Source: Patescibacteria group bacterium (GTDB lineage: Bacteria > Patescibacteriota > Minisyncoccia > Minisyncoccales > Staskawiczbacteraceae). From it: a DNA stretch of 8,854 nt. Below the pieces are notes generated by a model, which did no database searches, had not been told where the DNA came from, and saw nothing but the letters and a program-made list of their open reading frames with translations. Below, in pieces: positions 1 to 6,618 of this stretch (positions are counted from its first letter, which is position 1; each line of letters starts with the position of its first letter). The DNA lies in assembly GCA_018894075.1 (NCBI GenBank), contig JAHIEB010000017.1, forward strand, positions 1-8,854, written 5' to 3'. The position numbers were made by a program, and so were the translations under genes.

Positions 1-350
1 AAATAGGTTCGGCCGTCTTGGGAAATCTCATATTCTTTGACCATATCCCCGACCAGCTCCCCCTGGTTGCTGTAAGTCATTAATCCTGAAAAGACCAACT
101 CGGTCAAATCTCGGTCTATGTCGTTGGTTTCTCCGTATATGGGGTTTAAAAATCTAGGCTGTCCAACAGCACCCTCAATTAATCTCCCTCCTCTGGCGGG
201 AACAACCTTTGTATTTTTCAAATACAAGGAGATCCCCATAAACAAAAGAGATCCCAGAGCTATTGTTAAAAGAGAGAAAAAGACAACTCTCTCTTTTTTG
301 TGAAGCACTTTCGATATCTTTTTCCACTGAGAAAAACTGGGAGATTTCAT
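1..350 (-). CDS. Peptide ABC transporter substrate-binding protein, N-terminal part (runs off window)
   Basis: Reading the minus strand from the ATG at 350-348 gives 116 open codons up to the window edge, with no stop. Residues 1-21 are basic (KSPSF...KVLHKKER), and residues 22-44 form one hydrophobic membrane segment. An extracytoplasmic part follows with RGGRLIEG, a QPRFLNPIY stretch and LVFSGLMTY. This order (a G-x-L-x-E-G strand, an LNP motif, then a 'vFsGLm' helix) is typical of the start of family-5 (Opp/Dpp-type) extracellular solute-binding proteins, which capture peptides for an ABC importer. There is no lipobox cysteine after the hydrophobic segment, so it is probably held by an uncleaved signal anchor. 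Its ATG shares one base with the secG stop (TAATG), so translational coupling is likely. The family call rests on about 65 residues beyond the anchor, and substrate specificity cannot be read. Confidence 0.8.
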   Translation of the reverse strand, partial: MKSPSFSQWKKISKVLHKKERVVFFSLLTIALGSLLFMGISLYLKNTKVVPARGGRLIEGAVGQPRFLNPIYGETNDIDRDLTELVFSGLMTYSNQGELVGDMVKEYEISQDGRTY

Positions 351-562
351 TAAAACAAAAGATTAGCGATGCCCAAACCAATGAACAGGACGGTCAGCAC
401 GACTGTTGCATAAAAGAGTTTTTTTTCAAACCCTCTCTTAGTAGAGTAGGACTCGCCCCCTCCGCCGAAAGCAGAGCCTAAAGCCGCTCCCTTCTGCTGC
501 AAAGCAATGCAGATTACTAAAAGAATAGAAACTATTATCTGAGCTGTAATTAAGTAAATCAT
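350..562 (-). CDS. secG: Preprotein translocase subunit SecG
   Basis: A 70-residue protein, the usual SecG size. It has two membrane helices (about residues 4-21 and 49-69) joined by a cytoplasmic loop. The loop carries the SecG hallmark: a QQKGAALGSAFGGGG stretch (residues 22-36) followed by a polar segment with a K-R-G-F-E-K-K turn. SecG is the accessory subunit of the SecYEG channel and helps SecA-driven protein export in the cytoplasmic membrane. Its start overlaps the stop of the upstream membrane gene by four bases (ATGA), and its stop overlaps the start of the substrate-binding protein gene by one base. It is therefore the third gene of the uvrC-led minus-strand operon. No strong Shine-Dalgarno sequence precedes it, which fits coupled re-initiation. 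Confidence 0.95.
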   Translation of the reverse strand: MIYLITAQIIVSILLVICIALQQKGAALGSAFGGGGESYSTKRGFEKKLFYATVVLTVLFIGLGIANLLF

Positions 563-963
563 GCTTCTTTTGGTATTTCCTTTTTAGTAAATATTCTTAA
601 AAAGATAATGCTCAATCCCCAGACAATAATGCTTGTCCAGAAAAGAGGCAGGAATAATTGGATGGTTATCTCAGGAAAGATCAGGTCAATCGTCCAGATA
701 ATGGCCATATTGATGATAAGGCTGAATATGCCCAAGGTCAATATCCTCAAAGGCAAGGTAATCAGATTGATTATTGGTTTTACAAAAGTGTTTAAAATTC
801 CCAAAGCGATTCCCAAGAGCATTATCACCTGCCATACGGCTGTCAGCTGAAATCCAAAAAAACTGGAATCAGGATAAACTGCAACTTTAACTCCGGGCAC
901 AAAATAAATAGATAGGGTTAAACCCAAAATGCCCGCTAGAATTTGAGAGAGAATCTTGCTCAT
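559..963 (-). CDS. Phage holin family 4 superfamily (YvlD-like) membrane protein
   Basis: A 134-residue protein with four hydrophobic segments (about residues 5-24, 44-60, 72-93 and 103-123). The central stretch G-I-L-N-T-F-V-K-P-I...TLPLRILTLGIFSLIIN is the signature of the 'Mycobacterial 4 TMS phage holin, superfamily IV' family (Pfam Phage_holin_4_2, B. subtilis YvlD). Despite the name, most members are ordinary chromosomal membrane proteins of unclear function, possibly in envelope stress, and nothing here suggests a prophage. I chose the ATG at 963. A TTG at 993 would add ten residues (QSAIIQLTE and the start), but the family normally begins right before the first helix, as MSKILSQILAG does. 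The start lies 33 bases after the uvrC stop, and the TGA stop overlaps the secG ATG by four bases. Confidence 0.85.
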   Translation of the reverse strand: MSKILSQILAGILGLTLSIYFVPGVKVAVYPDSSFFGFQLTAVWQVIMLLGIALGILNTFVKPIINLITLPLRILTLGIFSLIINMAIIWTIDLIFPEITIQLFLPLFWTSIIVWGLSIIFLRIFTKKEIPKEA

Positions 964-996
964 CTCTGTTAGTTGAATAATAGCAGATTGCAAAAG

Positions 997-2160
997 CTAT
1001 TGCAATAGCCCCTTTTTTCTAAGCTGTTTGTGGTATTTTATTGCAAACCTGTGGCTTTCATCTCTTATACGCAGTATAAGGTTGAATATTTCTCTTGGCA
1101 GGAGGGAGAGCAAAAACTTCCTTTTCTTAAAAAACAGCTCGTTGTTCTTTTTGGCAATAGCCATAATCGGTCTGTCTTTGATTACAGACGAGCCGGCTGA
1201 AAGCTGGGGTTTCCCTCCGTCTATTACAACTAAATCAGGCTTTGGCCACTCTTTGTGCTTCGCCCTTCTTTTTAAAGCTTCTTTTATCATTGCTGTGTCA
1301 TTGGGTGTGTCTGTGGATATTTTAAACTTCCGGTAGCTTTTCTTGTCCGGCTCCCCGTCCTTAAAAACCACCATTGAAGCTGTTGCCTGCTTTCCCTGGA
1401 TATTTGAAACATCATAGCCCTCTATCCGGCTGACAGGACCTCTCACTATCTTCTGGAGGATTTTCTTTGTTTTCTGCCAGTCAGAGACTTCCTTGTCAAA
1501 GATTCTGGCATTTAAGACCACTCTCTCTAGAGCAAAATACCTGTCTCTCATCCTTCCCGCTGCTTCAAAGTCCTGCATTTTTGAACGTTCCTGCATCTGC
1601 TTTTTCAAATCCTTTAAAGCTTTTTCCTTTCTTCCTTTTAAAACAAGAACAAGGTTTTTAATATTTCTTCGGTACAGCTTCATATCAGGTTCAGGCCCTG
1701 GGCATAAGTCTAAGTGGCAATAGGTGCAAGGCTTTTTAGGATGTCTTTTTGATGTGTAGTAAGGGAAAGACTTTCTTAACAATTGCAGAGCTCTTTTTAA
1801 GGATTTGCCGTCTACAAAGGGTCCTATTTCTGAAGGCTTGTGGCCCAAAACAACATATTTGTTTTCTTCAATTGAGACATAGAAATAGTTTTTGCCGTCT
1901 TTCCAGACAACATTGTATTTAGGCTTTAACCTTTTAATCAATTCAGCCTCCTTAATCAAGGCCTCAATTTCAGAGCTGGTTTGTTCATAACTTATACTAT
2001 TGGCTCTTTTTAAAAAGAAACTGGGAGCTGAATAGTGCTGTTTTACCCTTTCTTTAATATTTCCTGCTTTGCCGATATACAAAAACTCATCTTTGTTTTT
2101 GAAGGTATAAACTCCGGGGCAGGATGGCAGATCTTCAATGTTTTTAGCGACAATGAACAT
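997..2160 (-). CDS. uvrC: Excinuclease ABC subunit C, compact form
   Basis: Dual-incision nuclease of nucleotide excision repair; with UvrB it cuts on both sides of a lesion. The N-terminal GIY-YIG domain shows G16-V-Y18, Y28-I-G30, R38 and E71. A cysteine patch (C145, C148, C153) follows. A UVR helix pair for UvrB contact lies at about 178-212 (FEAAGRMRDR). The RNase H-like domain keeps D250 (EGYDVSN), D288 (TPNDTA), D314 (VIDGGKPQL) and H370 (RDESHRFA), matching the E. coli catalytic residues D399, D438, D466 and H538. The protein ends 17 residues after H370, so the tandem helix-hairpin-helix DNA-binding region is missing. The linker between UVR and RNase H domains is also very short: 387 residues in total against about 600 for classical UvrC. 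All catalytic residues are present, so this looks like a compact functional form rather than a broken gene. It heads the minus-strand operon and is divergent from uvrA. uvrB is not in the window. Confidence 0.95.
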   Translation of the reverse strand: MFIVAKNIEDLPSCPGVYTFKNKDEFLYIGKAGNIKERVKQHYSAPSFFLKRANSISYEQTSSEIEALIKEAELIKRLKPKYNVVWKDGKNYFYVSIEENKYVVLGHKPSEIGPFVDGKSLKRALQLLRKSFPYYTSKRHPKKPCTYCHLDLCPGPEPDMKLYRRNIKNLVLVLKGRKEKALKDLKKQMQERSKMQDFEAAGRMRDRYFALERVVLNARIFDKEVSDWQKTKKILQKIVRGPVSRIEGYDVSNIQGKQATASMVVFKDGEPDKKSYRKFKISTDTPNDTAMIKEALKRRAKHKEWPKPDLVVIDGGKPQLSAGSSVIKDRPIMAIAKKNNELFFKKRKFLLSLLPREIFNLILRIRDESHRFAIKYHKQLRKKGLLQ

Positions 2161-2168
2161 AGTTTTAC

Positions 2169-2195
2169 ATTATATTATAAGAATGCTTGTGTCTA
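2169..2195 (-). promoter_or_regulatory. Promoter of the uvrC operon
   Basis: Read on the minus strand, TAGACA (2195-2190) is followed 15 bases later by TATAAT (2174-2169). A second, overlapping TATAAT lies at 2179-2174, which would pair with a poorer -35 near 2202-2197. Both -10 boxes are perfect, so a promoter here is likely; which box is used is uncertain. The uvrC ATG starts at 2160, so the transcript would have only about 0-8 leader bases, and no Shine-Dalgarno sequence is present. Confidence 0.65.
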
Positions 2196-2199
2196 CCTC

Positions 2200-2228
2200 T
2201 TGATATTTCTTTTAAACAGAAATATAAT
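2200..2228 (+). promoter_or_regulatory. Sigma-70-type promoter of uvrA
   Basis: TTGATA (2200-2205), a 17-base spacer, then a perfect TATAAT (2223-2228). Transcription would start near 2235, about eight bases before the uvrA ATG at 2243. The leader is too short for a Shine-Dalgarno sequence, so uvrA mRNA is probably nearly leaderless. Its -35 box lies just beyond the -35 of the opposing uvrC promoter, so the two promoters sit back to back. I see no palindromic LexA-type operator. Confidence 0.8.
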
Positions 2229-2242
2229 GAATTACTAATTTT

Positions 2243-5023
2243 ATGGTCAGAGACCTCATCAAAATACGGGGAGCAAGAGTCCATAATCTGCAAAACATTG
2301 ATCTCGACCTGCCAAAAGGAAAACTGATTGTTTTCACCGGCCTATCCGGTTCGGGGAAATCATCTCTGGCTTTTGACACTCTCTATGCCGAAGGGCAGAG
2401 GAGATATGTTGAAAGTTTGTCTGCTTATGCTAGGCAGTTTTTGGGGGTGATGGACAAGCCTGATGTTGAAAGGATTGAAGGGATCAGCCCGGCTATTTCC
2501 ATTGACCAGAAAGGCGGAAGCCATAACCCCAGATCAACTGTCGGGACCATTACAGAGATATATGATTACCTCCGCCTTCTATTTGCAAGGATAGGAAAGC
2601 CACACTGCCCTGTCTGCAAAAAGCCCATAAGCAGGGCTAATTTGGATCAGATTATTGCTCAAGTGCTGAAAATGGAAAAAGGGTCTGAAATTTCTGTTTT
2701 AGGTCCAGTGGCCAGGTCGAAGAAAGGGGAGCACCAGGGTTTGCTGGAGGAAATCCAGAGAGGGGGTTTTGTCAGGGTACGAGTTGACGGAATCGTGTAT
2801 AAGATAGAAGAGGTTATTGGAAAGGAATTGGATAAGAACAAAAAGCATAATATTGAAGTGGTAGTTGATAGGCTGGTTTTGGATAAGGGGTTAGACAGGT
2901 CCCGCCTGGCAGATTCTGTTGAAACGGGATTAAAGCTCGGAAAAGGCATTGTTCTTATCTCAAGTAAAAAAGACCATGCTTTTTCAGAGCATTTTGCCTG
3001 TCAGGAGTGTGGCGTCTCTTTGCCGGAATTAGAGCCAAGACTTTTTTCTTTTAACAACCCTTACGGAGCTTGTTCTGACTGCACTGGTTTGGGGGAAAAG
3101 CTGGAAGTAGACCCTGATTTGGTTGTTCCGAATAAAAACCTCACTATTGCAGAAGGCGCAATTTGGCCGTGGATGAGGGCCTCTCATAAAGTGGGAAGGC
3201 AGGGATATTACTGGTCAAAGCTTTCTGAAGTTTCAGACAAGTACGGCTTTTCTTTAAATGAGCCGTTTAAGGATTTAGATTCAAAAGCAGTAAATATCAT
3301 ATTATACGGCGATGGTTCTTTTGAGGGAGTAATACCGAATCTGCAAAGGAGATACCATGAAACCGATTCCGACTGGACAAGGCAGGAGATAGAGCAGTAT
3401 ATGATTATTAAGCAATGTCCGTCCTGCATGGGAAAGAGATTGAAGCCCGAGGTTCTGGCAGTGACTGTCGCAGAAAGATCAATAAACCAGATAGCAGAGC
3501 TTCCAGTTGAGAACGTGAAGGAGTTTTTCAAAGATTTAAAAATATCTGCCCAGGAAGCCAAGATAACGGCTATGATTACCAAGGAAATTGGAAACAGAGT
3601 TCAGTTTTTAGTTGACGTTGGCCTGGGATATTTAACTTTGGCCAGGAAAGCCGGCAGTTTGTCCGGAGGAGAAGCCCAGAGAATACGGCTGGCCACCCAG
3701 ATAGGGTCTCAGCTTTCTGGAGTTTTGTATATTTTAGACGAGCCCTCAATCGGCCTGCATCCGAAAGACCAGCACAAGCTTATTGAAACTTTGAAGAAAT
3801 TAAGAGATCTGGGAAACACTATTATTGTTGTTGAACACGATCCCCAGACCATATTGTCTGCTGACTGGGTGGTGGATATAGGGCCGGGAGCAGGAAAGCA
3901 CGGGGGAAAAGTAATTTTTCAGGGAACTCCCCAGAAGCTTGTAAAGTCCCAAAATTTAACAGGACAGTATTTGTCTGGAAGAAAGAGTGTTTGTACAGAC
4001 CAGAAACTTAAGAAGATAAAAGACCAGAAGTACTTGGTTATCAAAGAGGCAAAAGAGCATAACCTGAAATCAGTTGAGGCCAGCTTTCCATTGGGCAGAT
4101 TCATCTGCGTCACAGGAGTGTCTGGATCAGGAAAGTCCTCTTTGGTTGATGACATTCTAGCTCGGGCTCTTTTAAAGAGATTCTATAAAGCAAAAGAAGA
4201 GCCTGGAGCACACGGAGGAATTACTGGCGACGAATATCTAAACAAAGTTGTTTTGGTTGACCAGTCTCCCATTGGTAGGACTCCGAGGTCAAATCCGGCA
4301 ACATATACCGGAGCTTTTTCATACATCAGAGACATATTTACAAAAACAAAAGAAGCCAAGATAAGGGGGTACGGGCCCGGAAGATTTAGCTTTAATGTAA
4401 AAGGAGGGAGGTGCGAGGCTTGCGAGGGGCAGGGTCAGATTAAGGTGGAAATGTATTTTCTTCCTGATGTTTATGTCGAATGCCAGGAGTGTACAGGAAA
4501 GAGGTATAATAAGGAGGTTCTGGCTATTGAATACAAAGGAAAGAACATCGCTGATGTCTTGAATATGACCATTGAGGAGGGAATGGAGTTTTTCAAGAAT
4601 ATCCCAGGCCTTTACTCTAAGTTAAAAACTCTAAAAGACGTTGGGCTCTCATATATGGAAATAGGCCAGCCCGCGCCCTCCTTGTCAGGAGGAGAAGCCC
4701 AGAGAGTGAAGCTGGCCACAGAGCTGTCCCGTAAAACAACCGGAAAGACCCTATACATCTTAGATGAGCCCACCACCGGACTTCATCCAGATGATATTAA
4801 AAAGCTGCTCTTTGTTTTAAAAGAGCTGGTTTTGAGGGGCAATACAGTAATTGCAGTTGAGCATAACTTAGACTTCATATCCAATTCAGACTGGATTTTA
4901 GACCTCGGGCCAGAGGGAGGAGACAAGGGAGGAGAGATAATAGCACAGGGAACACCAAAAGACATTGCAAGATGCAAGCAAAGCCAGACAGGCAGATTTC
5001 TTGACCAGAAAAAAGGGAAGTGA
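2243..5023 (+). CDS. uvrA: Excinuclease ABC subunit A
   Basis: DNA-damage sensor ATPase of nucleotide excision repair; the UvrA dimer loads UvrB at lesions. At 926 residues it has normal family length (about 930-950) and two ABC-type ATPase halves. Half 1 has Walker A GLSGSGKSS (33-41), signature LSGGEAQ (473-479), and Walker B YILDEP (496-501) with the S-I-G-L-H-P switch region. Half 2 has Walker A GVSGSGKSS (625-633), signature LSGGEAQ (814-820) and Walker B YILDEPTTGLHP from 838. Zinc-binding cysteine pairs are intact: C122/C125 with C392/C395, C253/C256 with C277/C280, and C724/C727 with C747/C750. The start MVRDLIKIRGARVHNL is the usual N-terminus, and the ATG lies 15 bases after a perfect -10 box. 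It is divergent from uvrC, so two excision-repair genes share one promoter region. No terminator is visible after it, so the next gene may be co-transcribed. Confidence 0.98.
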   Translation: MVRDLIKIRGARVHNLQNIDLDLPKGKLIVFTGLSGSGKSSLAFDTLYAEGQRRYVESLSAYARQFLGVMDKPDVERIEGISPAISIDQKGGSHNPRSTVGTITEIYDYLRLLFARIGKPHCPVCKKPISRANLDQIIAQVLKMEKGSEISVLGPVARSKKGEHQGLLEEIQRGGFVRVRVDGIVYKIEEVIGKELDKNKKHNIEVVVDRLVLDKGLDRSRLADSVETGLKLGKGIVLISSKKDHAFSEHFACQECGVSLPELEPRLFSFNNPYGACSDCTGLGEKLEVDPDLVVPNKNLTIAEGAIWPWMRASHKVGRQGYYWSKLSEVSDKYGFSLNEPFKDLDSKAVNIILYGDGSFEGVIPNLQRRYHETDSDWTRQEIEQYMIIKQCPSCMGKRLKPEVLAVTVAERSINQIAELPVENVKEFFKDLKISAQEAKITAMITKEIGNRVQFLVDVGLGYLTLARKAGSLSGGEAQRIRLATQIGSQLSGVLYILDEPSIGLHPKDQHKLIETLKKLRDLGNTIIVVEHDPQTILSADWVVDIGPGAGKHGGKVIFQGTPQKLVKSQNLTGQYLSGRKSVCTDQKLKKIKDQKYLVIKEAKEHNLKSVEASFPLGRFICVTGVSGSGKSSLVDDILARALLKRFYKAKEEPGAHGGITGDEYLNKVVLVDQSPIGRTPRSNPATYTGAFSYIRDIFTKTKEAKIRGYGPGRFSFNVKGGRCEACEGQGQIKVEMYFLPDVYVECQECTGKRYNKEVLAIEYKGKNIADVLNMTIEEGMEFFKNIPGLYSKLKTLKDVGLSYMEIGQPAPSLSGGEAQRVKLATELSRKTTGKTLYILDEPTTGLHPDDIKKLLFVLKELVLRGNTVIAVEHNLDFISNSDWILDLGPEGGDKGGEIIAQGTPKDIARCKQSQTGRFLDQKKGK

Positions 5024-5094
5024 TATGTTTAATTGCAGTCCCTGTCGCCCTTTATTTTTCCACATCCTCGTGTATTATGAAAGCAGTTCCTTTT

Positions 5095-5100
5095 AAGGAG
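5095..5100 (+). promoter_or_regulatory. Ribosome binding site that fixes the start of the next gene
   Basis: AAGGAG lies six bases before the ATG at 5107, one of the best Shine-Dalgarno matches in the window. It argues for starting the gene at 5107 rather than at the in-frame GTG at 5020 or ATG at 5077. Confidence 0.8.
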
Positions 5101-5106
5101 AACGAG

Positions 5107-5643
5107 ATGAGGATTATTCTGCCGAAGAGTTTTGTGCCCCTAGAGGCCATTAATGGCCCATTTTTTTATCTGGCTGGACCTGTTCTGGGGGGAGATGGCT
5201 GGCAGCAAGACGCCTGTTGGATGCTGGACCGCAAGCTCAAAGAGTTTTACGCCGTTGTCCCTTGCCGCTGGCTTCAGGGGAGCCCTATGTTTCCCTTTAA
5301 TGTCCAGGGGCGGCAGGACCAGTTTGACCGGCAAACGCACTGGGAGCATTTTTACCTCCAGGCCGTTGCCGCCAGAGGCTGTATCGTTTTTTGGCTTCCC
5401 GGGGAAAGCAAAAGAAATCCGCGCCAAGACGGTTCGCCCTATGCGCGAGATACTTACGGAGAACTCGGATACTGGAGAGCGAAGCTCTCTCATAATCCGG
5501 CAATTCGCCTGGTTGTTGGAGCCGAAGAGGGCTTTCTCGGGCGGAGCCAAATTGCCAGGAATTTCGAGTTGGATTTGCCTAAGTTTACAATCTACTCCTC
5601 CTTGCAGGAAACAATAGAAGTTGCAGTCAACAGCCTGAGATGA
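5107..5643 (+). CDS. Nucleoside 2-deoxyribosyltransferase-like protein
   Basis: A 178-residue cytosolic protein. Visible motifs in order are a start MRIILPKSF, FYLAGP (20-25), GGDGW (28-32), HWE (78-80), a hydrophobic strand ending FWLP (93-98), and ARDTYGELG (113-121). This order resembles the nucleoside 2-deoxyribosyltransferase-like families (NDT / Nuc_deoxyri_tr2), where an AGP loop near the start binds substrate and a glutamate in a TxxELG-like motif (here E119) is the nucleophile. Such enzymes cleave or exchange N-glycosidic bonds of deoxynucleosides, in salvage or in modified-nucleotide pathways; the actual substrate cannot be read. The start is set by AAGGAG and by the second copy at 8673, which also begins M-K/R-x-I-L-P-K-x-F. 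Base composition is unusual: G+C is 35/60, 33/60 and 33/60 at 5221-5280, 5341-5400 and 5401-5460, against 26/60 in uvrA (3361-3420) and 21/60 in groEL (7321-7380). This suggests acquisition by transfer. The last 17 bases overlap the convergent gene. Confidence 0.65.
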   Translation: MRIILPKSFVPLEAINGPFFYLAGPVLGGDGWQQDACWMLDRKLKEFYAVVPCRWLQGSPMFPFNVQGRQDQFDRQTHWEHFYLQAVAARGCIVFWLPGESKRNPRQDGSPYARDTYGELGYWRAKLSHNPAIRLVVGAEEGFLGRSQIARNFELDLPKFTIYSSLQETIEVAVNSLR

Positions 5644-5917
5644 CCTCTCGGGCTTTTATTTTGAAGCGATCGATCGCAGAAGACGCTATGGAGTTTAGCA
5701 TATTGTCTAAATCAGGAATTCTGCTTTTGACAAAAGGAAGCCTCTCTTTTTTTGTTGTTTGAACTAAAGTTTCTTTATCTTCATCTGTCAGCAGGTCGTA
5801 TACTGCTAAAGAAATTCTTCTCTGGATAATATCTTCCAGAGATTTGATCATCTTCTCCTGCCTGTTTTTAGGAAGCTTTTGTATATTTAAATGCTTTGCA
5901 ATATCTTTCTTTGCCAT
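5627..5917 (-). CDS. Small helical protein, DUF5663-like
   Basis: A 96-residue, charged protein without a signal peptide or membrane segment, predicted to be almost wholly helical. Its pattern is an LPKNRQEKMIKSLEDIIQRRI helix (15-35), LAVYDLLTDEDKETL (37-51), then a segment with R-I-P-D-L-D (66-71), and a final amphipathic helix. It resembles the DUF5663-type proteins common in CPR bacteria, which have no assigned function; I recognise the pattern but could not search it. The ATG lies one base after the stop of the upstream membrane-anchored gene (TAA-T-ATG), so the two are almost surely co-translated. The TGA stop lies inside the convergent deoxyribosyltransferase-like gene, with a 17-base overlap. 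The gene's 3' end also encodes the terminator of that convergent gene. Confidence 0.75.
   Translation of the reverse strand: MAKKDIAKHLNIQKLPKNRQEKMIKSLEDIIQRRISLAVYDLLTDEDKETLVQTTKKERLPFVKSRIPDLDNMLNSIASSAIDRFKIKAREVISGC
5632..5662 (+). terminator. Intrinsic terminator of the uvrA-side transcript
   Basis: A nine-pair stem (5632-5640 with 5646-5654, including one G-U pair) encloses a five-base loop, and a T-rich run TTTTATTTT (5654-5662) follows. The TGA stop of the deoxyribosyltransferase-like gene (5641-5643) forms the first bases of the loop. On the opposite strand no T-run follows, so it should act only on rightward transcription. Confidence 0.8.
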
Positions 5918-5918
5918 A

Positions 5919-6560
5919 TTATTTCATTTCTTCTAATGCTCTTTGTCTGGCTGTCTCTGCCTCCTTCAGGTTTTGCGGTAGCCCGTCAAAAGAAACCTTT
6001 TCTCCTATCTTTGCAACCCTCTGTTTTATCTGCATAGATAGGGCGTTCTTTCTGGCCGCCAGCAATTGGTTTTTAATCTTTGGGTCTCGCTGGGAGCTTT
6101 GGGTGATTTCTATTCCTTCCTCGGCCTCCCTTGCCATTTCCATTAATGCCTGGAGGTCAGAACTTTCCAGCTCATAATAGTTTCCACCCCCATTATGGAT
6201 AACCAGATTCCCGTTATCCATCTTAGAAATAGCTCCGCCCGAAACCCGCGAAAACATTTCTCTAAGAAGCCCCTTGGTTCTCTCTATTTTTTCAACCTGC
6301 ACTTGCTTTTGTCCCTCCGCTGATCTCGTCCCCTCTTTTTTGTCGCAGCCTATAGCAAGGAAAGATCCGGCAGCAACTATCAAAGAGGCCACGGCCGCTC
6401 TGACCGCAGACAGCTTCTTTTTGTCGCAAGTCCGTTCCCGCTCTCCTATATTTTTATCTTCCTGCTCTAAAGACGTCACCCCTGGCTCCAAATTCCTTAA
6501 AGCGTCTTCCGTTGAAATATCCGGATTTTCTTCCTGCCCCAAGGCTTCAAAGTTTTTCAT
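5919..6560 (-). CDS. Unrecognised membrane-anchored protein, possible lipoprotein
   Basis: A 213-residue protein I cannot assign to a family. Residues 1-47 are polar and acidic with no hydrophobic part. Basic CDKKK (45-49) then leads into a hydrophobic segment (about 52-71) ending LAIGC, which fits a lipobox with C72 as the lipidated residue and Asp at +2. The rest (73-213) is polar: a helix around 88-105 (VEKIERTKGLLREMF), a short beta-like piece (NGNLVIHNGGGNYYEL, 116-131), then charged helices to the end. If lipidated, the 47-residue extension before the signal would be unusual. The alternative is a simple single-pass anchor with an outside C-terminal domain. No in-frame ATG, GTG or TTG close to the hydrophobic segment offers a better start. 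It is followed one base later by the DUF5663-like gene and is transcribed divergently from groES. Confidence 0.75.
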   Translation of the reverse strand: MKNFEALGQEENPDISTEDALRNLEPGVTSLEQEDKNIGERERTCDKKKLSAVRAAVASLIVAAGSFLAIGCDKKEGTRSAEGQKQVQVEKIERTKGLLREMFSRVSGGAISKMDNGNLVIHNGGGNYYELESSDLQALMEMAREAEEGIEITQSSQRDPKIKNQLLAARKNALSMQIKQRVAKIGEKVSFDGLPQNLKEAETARQRALEEMK

Positions 6561-6588
6561 GATTGTCTATAAGTTGATTAATAAATTC

Positions 6589-6618
6589 ATAATAAGGTAA
6601 AAAGCGCTTGACAATCAA
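6589..6618 (-). promoter_or_regulatory. Promoter of the membrane-anchored / DUF5663-like gene pair
   Basis: On the minus strand TTGATT (6618-6613) is followed after 18 bases by TATTAT (6594-6589), about 29 bases before the ATG at 6560. The expected leader is about 22 bases. Its -35 box overlaps the opposing groES -35 by one base, within a small palindrome, CTTGA-CAA-TCAAG (6607-6619). Confidence 0.5.

Noticed and set aside
559..963. Prophage holin
   Set aside because: The protein belongs to the YvlD-like superfamily, which is common on chromosomes. No lysin, tail, capsid or integrase gene is nearby, and it sits in an operon with uvrC and secG.
964..993. TTG start for the holin-like gene, adding ten residues
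   Set aside because: The family starts directly before the first helix; the ATG at 963 fits this, and the TTG has no ribosome binding site.
2155..2168. Gram-positive-type LexA box (GAACAT...) at the start of uvrC
   Set aside because: Only the left half is present (GAACATAGTTTT); no matching GTTC half, so not palindromic.
5020..5106. Upstream start (GTG at 5020) giving MICLIAVPVALYFSTSSC..., which looks like a lipoprotein signal peptide, or ATG at 5077
   Set aside because: AAGGAG is placed ideally for the ATG at 5107, and the second copy at 8673 begins at the equivalent residue (M-K-L-I-L-P-K). NDT-like enzymes are cytosolic, so the hydrophobic prefix is most likely untranslated.
5140..5617. 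Overlapping open frames on both strands within the GC-rich gene
   Set aside because: GC-rich coding sequence opens shadow frames; only the 5107 frame shows the AGP, WE, FWLP and ELG motifs and has a matching second copy.
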